Below, piece after piece: positions 1-5,181 of a stretch of DNA of 5,181 nt (position 1 is the first letter of the stretch; each line of letters opens with the position of its first letter). The DNA is from CAZUXY01 sp964624235. Its GTDB lineage: Bacteria > Spirochaetota > UBA4802 > UBA5368. Made by a program: the position numbers and the translations under genes. The stretch covers positions 1 through 5,181 of the forward strand of contig CAZUXY010000109.1 in assembly GCA_964624235.1 (NCBI GenBank). The letters run 5' to 3'. A model generated the notes under the pieces. The model was not told where the DNA came from, made no database searches, and was given only the letters and a program-made list of their open reading frames with translations.

Positions 1-1115
1 TGCCCGATGAAAACGTCATTCAGCTCGACATCGGCAGCGAAAAGACCATTCTCAACATAATCAGCTCCAACCACCTGCTCTACTCGAGGTGCATACCCGT
101 CGGAATATCAGGAGTCCACCGAAAGATAGCTGAATATCTCAGGATACCCATGCACAACGCCTGCACGCTTTTCCGCAGGCTGGACCTGGACCTGACGGGC
201 CTTGAGAACAACTACCACAGGGAAGTATATAAAACCCTCGACCTGAGCCGTCCAAGACTGAAAAAAATATTCGAGTCCGCGAATGAAGTATTCGACGAAA
301 TAGCGTCACAGATGATCCTTTCACTGAAGTCGTTCGCCGTAGAATACGGCGAGCTCGATATAAACCGCATTCTACTTTCAGGAGGAGGCGCAAACATTCA
401 GGGAATCGGGATGATATTCGCGCGAGAGACCGACCTGCCCGTGGTCTCACTGCCCTTCCTTGAGGGTTATAAAGAACAGCGGATACAGACACAGTTCCCG
501 ATCGTCTTCGGCACCATGATCTCCCATGTGGACAGAAACCGCGGGGTAAATTTCCTTAAGGGTGAATTTGTTCCCGACATGGTCAATGAAACCAGGAAGA
601 TCTATTACCTCTCCTCCTTCTTCATGATACTCGCCCTTATAGTGTTTATCATCTACCTGGGAATCTCGTCGATAATAAAACTCCATAACAGTAAAAAGTA
701 CCGCCAGATCCTTAACGAAAGGCTAAAGCAGTATTTTCTGGTCCGGGAACAGGTAAAGGACCCTATAGGCACCGCCGTTAAGATGATCAATGAAGAGAAA
801 AAGGAGATCGCCAGTCTGGACGCGATACTGCAGCCCGGGGACAGGATAATAGATATACTCAAGTTGTTTCTGACCTATTTCCCCCGTGATGACGGATTCC
901 AGCTTAAAAACATGGTCATAAACGAAAACGTGATCCGCATAGACGGTATGATCTCATCAAGCGCCAAAATAGACGAATTCAAAAACAAACTTCAGGAATC
1001 CAGGCAATTTGAATCGGTGAACCTCAATACCACCCTCAATAAGAAAAACGAGGTGAATTTTTCCATGGTAGTGAAAAAGAAAACCGTAAAACCGACCGAG
1101 GGGAAACCGGAATAA
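1..1115 (+). CDS. gspL: Type II secretion inner-membrane platform protein GspL-like (5' partial)
   Basis: This is the C-terminal 370 residues of a GspL-like protein; the reading frame is open from base 3 and the start lies upstream. GspL links the cytoplasmic ATPase GspE to the inner-membrane platform of the T2SS. Seen (counting visible residues): an actin-like/PilM-type domain with the phosphate-binding-like motif LDIGSEKT near 8-15, and a second nucleotide-fold motif, LLSGGGANIQG, near 124-134. VNFLKGEF near 182-189 resembles the 'NLlqGef' signature just before the GspL membrane helix. A single hydrophobic helix follows at about 201-220, then a charged, probably coiled-coil stretch, and a periplasmic ferredoxin-like PilN/GspL domain at about 275-360. 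The tail is Lys/Pro-rich. A PilM-PilN fusion of a type IV pilus is the main alternative, because the folds are shared, but the following gspM- and gspN-like genes favour GspL. An ATG at 150 is internal and not the start, because homology-like sequence continues upstream of it. Confidence 0.85.
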   Translation, partial: PDENVIQLDIGSEKTILNIISSNHLLYSRCIPVGISGVHRKIAEYLRIPMHNACTLFRRLDLDLTGLENNYHREVYKTLDLSRPRLKKIFESANEVFDEIASQMILSLKSFAVEYGELDINRILLSGGGANIQGIGMIFARETDLPVVSLPFLEGYKEQRIQTQFPIVFGTMISHVDRNRGVNFLKGEFVPDMVNETRKIYYLSSFFMILALIVFIIYLGISSIIKLHNSKKYRQILNERLKQYFLVREQVKDPIGTAVKMINEEKKEIASLDAILQPGDRIIDILKLFLTYFPRDDGFQLKNMVINENVIRIDGMISSSAKIDEFKNKLQESRQFESVNLNTTLNKKNEVNFSMVVKKKTVKPTEGKPE

Positions 1116-1118
1116 GGT
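1114..1118 (+). promoter_or_regulatory. Ribosome binding site of gspM-like gene
   Basis: AAGGT overlaps the TAA stop of the gspL-like gene and lies 8 bases before the ATG at 1127. It is the best Shine-Dalgarno in this 11-base gap and supports that start. A second purine run (AGGA) touches the ATG and is too close to act. Confidence 0.5.
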
Positions 1119-1126
1119 AACCAGGA

Positions 1127-1651
1127 ATGATCTCACTCAACCCCAGGGAAAAATTGCTGCTGAAAATACTTGCGCTGCTGGTAATAGTAGTAGCGGTGGT
1201 GTTCCTTGTCGTCCTTCCCGTTCTGGAATACCGCGGCAGGACCGAAAAAATATCGCGCAAGTATTCCTCTGACATACAACGGCTGGAGGCCCTCTACGAG
1301 GACTACCGTGAAATCAGGCAGCAGAAATCAAGGTACCAGTCGCTGCTTTCAATGAAGAACGAAAATATCACCTCACTGATTGAGCAATGGTCGAATAACT
1401 CAGGGGTCGCGCGCAACATAGCCTATGCCCGAAGGACCCAGAGTACCGTACAGAACAGGTATGTACGAATAACCACCGACATGAAACTTGACAGTGTTCC
1501 CATTCAGAACCTGCTAAGGTTCATTTACGAAATTGAAAATTCCACCCAGCTGGTCAAACTGAGTTACTTCCGTATATACCAGGGACTCAGGGGGGCCGAT
1601 ACCTATGACGTGATATTGAAAATCGACAGCTATGCACAGCAACAGCCATGA
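1127..1651 (+). CDS. gspM: Type II secretion protein GspM-like (PilO fold)
   Basis: A 174-residue bitopic inner-membrane protein. Its short N-terminal cytoplasmic segment (NPREK at 5-9, like the 'sxREk' start of GspM proteins) is followed by a strong hydrophobic helix at about 10-31. A charged, heptad-like coiled-coil region follows at about 36-75, then a compact C-terminal domain at about 85-170 with an alternating strand/helix pattern, consistent with the ferredoxin-like fold of GspM and PilO. Known of the family: GspM pairs with GspL in the inner-membrane platform and stabilises it. Sequence conservation in GspM is low, so the call rests on architecture, length (family usually about 150-200 residues) and position directly after gspL and before gspN. 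PilO is the alternative. The gene starts 11 bases after the gspL stop and ends in an ATGA overlap with the next gene, so it belongs to the same transcript. Confidence 0.77.
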   Translation: MISLNPREKLLLKILALLVIVVAVVFLVVLPVLEYRGRTEKISRKYSSDIQRLEALYEDYREIRQQKSRYQSLLSMKNENITSLIEQWSNNSGVARNIAYARRTQSTVQNRYVRITTDMKLDSVPIQNLLRFIYEIENSTQLVKLSYFRIYQGLRGADTYDVILKIDSYAQQQP

Positions 1652-2517
1652 TAAACAGGGAAACACTGAAACAAATCGCGCACAGGGCTTCTTTTTTACT
1701 CAAGAAGGGATTCGTAAAACTTAAGGAAATATGGAAACTCCCCTACGCAAAGACCTACATTTTACTGTCGGTCGTGTTGACCTTTTTTCTCATCACCGTC
1801 ATGTTTCCTTACGATGTGCTGCTGCGTCAGCAGATACGTCGCATTGAACCGACACTTGGCCAGGGCGTATTCGTTGGTGATATAGATTTCAATGTTTTCA
1901 GGGATTCACATATCGATGAACTCTCCGTCGTTTTTCACAACAGGTCCGAGGCTTCGTTGAAAAACCTCAGCTTCAACTTTTCATACAACCCCTTTACTCT
2001 TTTTATGAAAAAGACGCTTAAAGGACGCTTCTCAGTGCAGAATTTCACCTATGAGTCAGGTGAAACCAGTGTTACCGCGGTAGCGAAATGTCTGCTCGAT
2101 TTCAGATACAATCCCTCCTCCGGCATGCCTGAAAACGGGGAAATCAGGGCCTCTCTGAACAACGTGTCCATCACGGGCATCAACATTAAAGGATTCAATA
2201 TGGCCCCGGTAAGGTTCACGCTCATCGATTCAGTCGCTGTTTTTCAGCGTGATGAAATCAGGGTCTCGAAAATTTCATTTACGGGAATCGACCTGACCGG
2301 AGAAATACGCGGAAGCATAAAGCCTTCAAGGGTACCGGGGAACTCCCTGCTGAACCTGGTCATTGAAATCGACACTAGATCCAAACTGCTGGAAGACTAT
2401 AAGGTAATCCTCGGCTTTCTTCCAAAACCTTCGGGCAACAAGATTACCGTTCCTGTCGCCGGGACTCTCAGTAATCCAAAAATTCAATTACCCTCCGGGC
2501 AGAACACCGGGGAATGA
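1648..2517 (+). CDS. gspN: Type II secretion protein GspN, AsmA-like (Leptospira/Geobacter type)
   Basis: A 289-residue protein with a basic cytoplasmic N-terminus, one membrane helix at about 36-53 and a long, beta-rich periplasmic domain. The periplasmic part has repeated amphipathic strands and ends with VPVAGTLSNPKIQL (268-281), the kind of 'v.G.l.nP' ending seen in AsmA-like proteins. LKGRFSVQNFTY (124-135) is also typical of AsmA/GspN strands that follow bilayer-facing sheets. I recognise this as the T2SS GspN form found in Leptospira- and Geobacter-type gsp operons, which differs from classical proteobacterial GspN. Its precise role is not well defined; a platform or envelope accessory part of the T2SS is likely. 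The start ATG overlaps the gspM stop (ATGA) and has no Shine-Dalgarno, so translation is probably coupled to gspM. The TGA stop lies in the loop of a small GC hairpin just before ispH. Confidence 0.83.
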   Translation: MINRETLKQIAHRASFLLKKGFVKLKEIWKLPYAKTYILLSVVLTFFLITVMFPYDVLLRQQIRRIEPTLGQGVFVGDIDFNVFRDSHIDELSVVFHNRSEASLKNLSFNFSYNPFTLFMKKTLKGRFSVQNFTYESGETSVTAVAKCLLDFRYNPSSGMPENGEIRASLNNVSITGINIKGFNMAPVRFTLIDSVAVFQRDEIRVSKISFTGIDLTGEIRGSIKPSRVPGNSLLNLVIEIDTRSKLLEDYKVILGFLPKPSGNKITVPVAGTLSNPKIQLPSGQNTGE

Positions 2518-2522
2518 CCCCG
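2508..2522 (+). other. Small GC hairpin over the gspN stop, before ispH
   Basis: CGGGG-AATGA-CCCCG forms a perfect 5-bp stem with a 5-base loop. The gspN stop TGA (2515-2517) sits in the loop. No T-run follows (the next bases are CGGCTTTCCC), so it is not an intrinsic terminator. It lies 10 bases before the ispH ATG, where no Shine-Dalgarno is present, and may influence re-initiation. The stem is short, so this is a tentative structural feature. Confidence 0.3.
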
Positions 2523-2532
2523 CGGCTTTCCC

Positions 2533-4260
2533 ATGAAAATTGAACTGGCTCAGCATTCGGGTTTCTGTATCGGGGTCAGGGACGCCGTTCTTAAAATCGT
2601 GAAAAACCTCAACGACACCGATGAAGAGATTTACGTATACGGCCCACTGATACACAATCCGCAGACCACAGAGATACTGGAGAAAAGAGGTCTTAAGACC
2701 ATAAAGAGCCTGGATCACATCGATGGTAAAATCATCGCCATACGTACACACGGTATCCCGGTGGAGAACCTGCGCGATATTAAAAAGCGCGCCAAAAGAT
2801 ACATCGATCTGACCTGTCCCAGGGTCTCGAAGGTTCAGGGTCTGATTAAAAAATATTCCGGTAAAGGTTATTTCACCATAATAATCGGCGATGCCGATCA
2901 TGCGGAGGTACTTGGACTCAAGAGCTATGCGGCATCCGGGGTCGTGGTAATATCAAAAACCGGTGATATCGACGGAATTCCTTCCGCAGAACGCTATATC
3001 ATCGTGTCCCAGACCACCCAGGACAGCGAACGTTTCAACACCATCGTCGACAGTATCAGAAAGAAGTACCCCGATGTTCTCGTTTTCAATACCATATGCG
3101 ATTCCACACATCTCAGGCAGGATGAAATCAGGGCCGGCATATCCAGGAACATAGGCGCCCTTATAGTGGTCGGCGGCAGGGACTCCGCCAACACCGCACG
3201 TCTTGTCCGGCTTGGATACGAGTGCGGCGTCAGGACCTTCCATATCGAATCAGAAAAAGAACTTTCACCTGAGGATTTCTCGGGCATCGATTACGTCCTG
3301 GTAACTGCGGGGGCGTCCACCCCCGGATGGATAATCAACAATGTGATGGAAAAACTGTATTCCATAAGAAATTCACGCAAGGGTCTGCCCGCGACCATAC
3401 TGTTCAAACTGGCCGAGTACGCGTTGCGGTTGAACCTGCTCTCGGCCGTATCCGCGTTCTTCATCAACATGGTGGTCCAGCGTTACCTGGGAGCGGCGCC
3501 CGATATCATCGCCGCGTGTATCTCGGGGATGTATATATTCTCTATGTATACCATCAACAACTCAATGGAGATGGATACGCTTTTGACCCGCAATCCGCTT
3601 AAATACAGGCTCCAGAATGAATACCGCAGCATCCTCATGCCAGCGTCGGTTGTTACCCTCATCGCCTCAATTGTGCTGATGTTTCAATACGGCTACATGC
3701 TGTTTGTCGTCTATCTTTTATCGGTACTTCTTGGCTGCGTCTATTCAGGTTCCATGGTAAAAAGACTGGTACATGCCGTGAATATTCGGCTTTTCACCAG
3801 GCTTTACTATCTTAAAAACCTGGTTTCCTCACTGGGATGGGTGCTTTCCGCGGCGATTATCCCTGTCGCAATACACAGGGCTGACCCATGGTCGGCCGCG
3901 GCGCTTTGCATGCTGGTTTTTACCCTCACTTTTACGCGGGACCTGCTAATAGACATGATAGCCCTCCAGGGGGATCTGCTTTTCGGACGTCAGACCCTGC
4001 CCACATTTATCGGTACCGGAAAAACACGTCTAATCGCGGTAATACTGTCCGCAGTGACCCTGGCACTGTTCGCAAGCGTAACCGTATGGCGGGGAAACTA
4101 TTATTATCTCCTTTTTATGCTTAACTGCATATACTTCCTGTTCATTTATATGGATACTGGTTCAAGGAATTACAGTATACAGCTGAGGCAGGAAATGCTT
4201 CTGGACGCGAATGCCGTACTGCTTATAGCGCTTTATTTTATAACTTCATCCCTGGGATAA
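2533..4260 (+). CDS. ispH: IspH (HMBPP reductase) fused to a UbiA-like membrane prenyltransferase domain
   Basis: A 575-residue two-domain protein. Residues 1 to about 277 are a complete IspH/LytB, which reduces HMBPP to IPP and DMAPP with a [4Fe-4S] cluster in the last MEP-pathway step. Seen: cluster cysteines C12 (GFCIGV), C95 (TCPRV) and C189 (TICDST); substrate-binding H41 (GPLIHN), H73 (RTHGI), H123 and E125 (DHAEV), T161 (SQTTQ), S218/N220 (RDSANT) and S262 (AGASTP). After a short linker, about 288-575 is very hydrophobic, with roughly nine membrane helices. It matches the UbiA superfamily through NNSMEMD (342-348), KNLVSSLGW (428-436) and the RDLLID...GDLLFGRQTLP block (469-490). UbiA enzymes transfer polyprenyl groups to acceptors; the acceptor here is unknown. 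Both Asp motifs deviate from consensus. IspH alone is usually about 280-310 residues. The start is fixed by the typical IspH opening MKIELAQHSGFC; no Shine-Dalgarno precedes it, and it begins 15 bases after gspN. The IspH half is near certain and the UbiA assignment strong. Confidence 0.95.
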   Translation: MKIELAQHSGFCIGVRDAVLKIVKNLNDTDEEIYVYGPLIHNPQTTEILEKRGLKTIKSLDHIDGKIIAIRTHGIPVENLRDIKKRAKRYIDLTCPRVSKVQGLIKKYSGKGYFTIIIGDADHAEVLGLKSYAASGVVVISKTGDIDGIPSAERYIIVSQTTQDSERFNTIVDSIRKKYPDVLVFNTICDSTHLRQDEIRAGISRNIGALIVVGGRDSANTARLVRLGYECGVRTFHIESEKELSPEDFSGIDYVLVTAGASTPGWIINNVMEKLYSIRNSRKGLPATILFKLAEYALRLNLLSAVSAFFINMVVQRYLGAAPDIIAACISGMYIFSMYTINNSMEMDTLLTRNPLKYRLQNEYRSILMPASVVTLIASIVLMFQYGYMLFVVYLLSVLLGCVYSGSMVKRLVHAVNIRLFTRLYYLKNLVSSLGWVLSAAIIPVAIHRADPWSAAALCMLVFTLTFTRDLLIDMIALQGDLLFGRQTLPTFIGTGKTRLIAVILSAVTLALFASVTVWRGNYYYLLFMLNCIYFLFIYMDTGSRNYSIQLRQEMLLDANAVLLIALYFITSSLG

Positions 4261-4262
4261 TG

Positions 4263-4276
4263 TACCGTCAACGGTA
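4263..4276. other. Inverted repeat at the convergent gene junction
   Basis: TACCGT-CA-ACGGTA is a perfect 6-bp inverted repeat; as a hairpin it would be a 5-bp stem with a TCAA loop. It sits just after the ispH stop and contains the stop codon and last codons of the minus-strand lipoprotein gene. It has no T-run on either side, so it does not look like a standard intrinsic terminator. A weak bidirectional terminator or chance are both possible. Confidence 0.25.
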
Positions 4277-4687
4277 GGTGAGATCGTCTTTGTCCTGATA
4301 TATGATAAATTCGATTTCGTCGAGTTTTTTGTTTTTTTCGGTGATTATTATCCGGTAATCACCCTCTTCATAGTCGTTGATTTCGCCGTATATGACTCTG
4401 TTCCGCGGGGTCATCGTTTCCATCCGGGCGTTTATCTCAACCCAAACCAGTTCCTTTTTGAGTACAATAACACCGAGGGCGCGGTCCTTTTTCAATTTTT
4501 GTAAGACATAGACCCATTTCACTTTGTCGGTTGTGGAAAATTCCGGTCGCGAAACCGCCTTGTGATAGCCGTCTTCCATGTTCTTTCTGAAGGCGAACTC
4601 TCCACGCTGAGCCGCACATGAGACCATGAAACCGGCCGCAAGCAGCGCCGGCAGAAGTACTTTAAAAGTCCCGTTAACGGAACTCAT
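4268..4687 (-). CDS. Predicted lipoprotein of unknown function
   Basis: A 139-residue protein with a lipoprotein signal. A short N-region with a Lys at 9 is followed by a hydrophobic stretch (VLLPALLAAGFMV, about 10-22) and then C24 in the context MVSC-AA. The lipobox is relaxed (Met at -3), as is tolerated in spirochaetes. After lipid attachment and cleavage, about 116 residues would be exposed in the envelope. This mature part is charged and alternates strands (WVYVLQKL, LGVIVLKKELVWVEI, YRIIITE, EIEFIIYQ), which suggests a small all-beta or alpha/beta domain. I do not recognise the family and assign no function. The start ATG is one base after the stop of the upstream small membrane-protein gene, and its ribosome binding site is inside that gene, so the two are probably co-expressed. 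The gene converges on ispH with 7 bases between stops. Its Lys-rich segment EKNKK is encoded by A-runs. Confidence 0.75.
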   Translation of the reverse strand: MSSVNGTFKVLLPALLAAGFMVSCAAQRGEFAFRKNMEDGYHKAVSRPEFSTTDKVKWVYVLQKLKKDRALGVIVLKKELVWVEINARMETMTPRNRVIYGEINDYEEGDYRIIITEKNKKLDEIEFIIYQDKDDLTYR

Positions 4688-4688
4688 C

Positions 4689-4880
4689 TCATTCCACCTT
4701 GTACTGGTCCTTGTCCAGTTCTATTATTTTATCCCCGTTTTTCCCCTTATTCGCGAAAGAAGTGTCCTGGCGGGGTTCTTTCATTTTTCTTCTTACAATC
4801 AATACACCGCGCATAATATTGTAAATGAAATAGATTATGAAGAACAGAAACAGTATTTTAAGCAGATTCAGGAAAAACAT
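4689..4880 (-). CDS. Small single-pass membrane protein, 63 residues, unknown function
   Basis: The protein opens MFFLNLLKILFLFF, with one long hydrophobic helix at about 2-25. A basic segment follows (RGVLIVRRKMK, about 27-37), then a polar tail that ends with a charged segment, IIELDKDQYKVE. The basic residues after the helix suggest an N-out/C-in orientation with the tail in the cytoplasm. The open frame extends further, to a TTG at 4898, but that extension would translate the Shine-Dalgarno itself (HNGGK comes from GGAGGTAAA), so the ATG at 4880 is the better start. The gene lies 54 bases after the YbbR-like gene and one base before the lipoprotein gene. I do not recognise the family with confidence; short membrane proteins of this shape are often uncharacterised. 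A role linked to its neighbours is possible but not shown. Confidence 0.7.
   Translation of the reverse strand: MFFLNLLKILFLFFIIYFIYNIMRGVLIVRRKMKEPRQDTSFANKGKNGDKIIELDKDQYKVE
4694..4700 (-). promoter_or_regulatory. Ribosome binding site of the lipoprotein gene
   Basis: AAGGTGG on the minus strand lies 6 bases before the ATG at 4687. It is formed by the last sense codons (Lys-Val-Glu) of the upstream small membrane-protein gene. It fixes the lipoprotein start and supports translational coupling of the pair. Confidence 0.65.
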
Positions 4881-4883
4881 TTT

Positions 4884-4889
4884 ACCTCC
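4884..4889 (-). promoter_or_regulatory. Strong ribosome binding site deciding the start of the small membrane protein
   Basis: GGAGGT on the minus strand sits 3 bases before the ATG at 4880 (4 bases counted from GGAGG). The spacing is slightly short, but the match to the Shine-Dalgarno consensus is excellent. It rules out the longer TTG start at 4898, which would place this site inside the coding region. Confidence 0.7.
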
Positions 4890-4934
4890 GTTATGCAAAG
4901 ACCGCTGACTGAAACGTCACCTGTGCCGGCCCAA

Positions 4935-5181
4935 TCACCTGGGCTTGCGGGTTATTTTAACCGATACCGCTTCAGGGATGACCAGGCTGATGGTATAATC
5001 ATCCTTACGGTTTTTCACTGTCGTTGTTACATTAAATAACTTTACCACAGTATCGCTGTTTACGCCGACGAAAAGCGCTGCCGGATCGAACTGTGAAAGA
5101 TCTACATATGCGTCCACATCATCGGTCCCCACCTCATTTTCATTCTTTGCCGACTTGACGTATAGCGTCACCCTGTTCTCC
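4935..5181 (-). CDS. YbbR/CdaR-like repeat protein, C-terminal part (5' partial)
   Basis: The last 81 residues of a protein whose start lies beyond the window. The frame is open to base 5180. A GTG at 5171 could be read as a start, but it is more likely an internal Val, because the open frame and the strand pattern continue upstream (ENRVTLYVKS). The visible part alternates beta strands: VTLYVKS, a VDAYVDLSQFDP segment, TVVKLFNVTTTVK, and a closing strand with VIPEAVSVKITRK. The 'aYVDLs' core and the ending with a Pro followed by 'V.V.I.' resemble YbbR-domain repeats. In CdaR proteins these sit outside the membrane and modulate the c-di-AMP synthase CdaA. Only one repeat is visible and YbbR sequences diverge widely, so this is a tentative family call. 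Finding a cdaA-like gene next upstream would settle it. The gene leads the minus-strand group and is followed after 54 bases by the small membrane protein. Confidence 0.55.
   Translation of the reverse strand, partial: ENRVTLYVKSAKNENEVGTDDVDAYVDLSQFDPAALFVGVNSDTVVKLFNVTTTVKNRKDDYTISLVIPEAVSVKITRKPR

Noticed and set aside
2488..2901. Open frame of 137 codons on the minus strand across the gspN end and the ispH start.
   Set aside because: It is antisense to the clearly conserved IspH active-site region and has no recognisable domain; it is a shadow of the real gene.
3340..3400. Possible separate start for the UbiA-like domain, making two genes instead of a fusion.
   Set aside because: The frame continues without a stop through the linker. 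The ATG at 3347 is not in the coding frame, and I saw no ribosome binding site with an in-frame start just before the first membrane helix, so a single fused protein is the simplest reading.
2963..3602. Overlapping open frames of 63 to 97 codons on both strands inside the IspH-UbiA gene.
   Set aside because: All are out of frame with conserved IspH motifs and have low-complexity or non-protein-like composition; they are by-products of codon use.
4325..4339. A-runs on the minus strand (GAAAAAAACAAAAAAC) with an in-frame A-AAA-AAC slippery heptamer in the lipoprotein gene.
   Set aside because: The heptamer is in the frame needed for -1 slippage, but it encodes an ordinary Glu-Lys-Asn-Lys-Lys stretch. 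The only nearby hairpin is upstream of it rather than downstream, and the zero-frame product ends normally about 20 codons later. Chance in Lys-rich coding sequence is more likely.
4340..4363. Perfect 8-bp inverted repeat GGTGATTA...TAATCACC with an 8-base loop, beside a T-rich run.
   Set aside because: In the plus direction the T-run precedes the stem, and in the minus direction the stem is followed by A residues. It therefore has the wrong polarity for an intrinsic terminator on either strand, and it lies inside the lipoprotein coding sequence.
4626..5039. Open frame of 137 codons on the plus strand opposite the minus-strand small genes.
   Set aside because: It runs opposite three frames that have ribosome binding sites, a lipoprotein signal and membrane or beta-domain features. 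Its own translation shows no coherent domain.

Overview
The window looks like chromosomal DNA from a diderm (Gram-negative) bacterium of moderate GC content. It carries the end of a type II secretion (T2SS) operon with a GspN of the AsmA-like kind that I associate with Leptospira and Geobacter-type systems. Arg codons AGG/AGA and the Ile codon ATA are used freely, which argues against an enterobacterium. A spirochaete (Leptospira-like or uncultured Spirochaetota) or a deltaproteobacterial-type lineage fits best. This placement is an inference from gene content, not a measurement. Coding density is very high. I see no tRNA, rRNA, CRISPR array, insertion sequence or long repeat, and no non-coding stretch longer than about 60 bases.

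Plus strand, 1-4260: four genes in one tight run. The first (1-1115, 5' end outside the window) is a GspL-like protein with an actin-like cytoplasmic domain, one membrane helix and a periplasmic domain. The second (1127-1651) is a GspM-like protein, and the third (1648-2517) overlaps it by an ATGA and is a GspN-like AsmA-type protein. Together they would form the inner-membrane platform of a T2SS. The fourth (2533-4260) starts 15 bases after the gspN stop. It encodes IspH, the last enzyme of the MEP isoprenoid pathway, fused in one reading frame to a complete UbiA-like membrane prenyltransferase domain. This fusion is the most interesting item in the window: the IspH half has every expected active-site residue, while the UbiA half is convincing overall but has altered Asp motifs.

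Minus strand, 5181-4268: three genes converge on the plus-strand operon, with only 7 bases between the two final stop codons. In their own direction they are the C-terminal end of a protein resembling the YbbR/CdaR repeat domain (regulator of the c-di-AMP cyclase CdaA), a 63-residue single-pass membrane protein whose real start is an ATG behind a strong Shine-Dalgarno, and a 139-residue lipoprotein of unknown function. The last two are separated by one base and probably translationally coupled.

No promoter is visible for either operon, since both begin outside the window. No convincing intrinsic terminator is present at the convergent junction.
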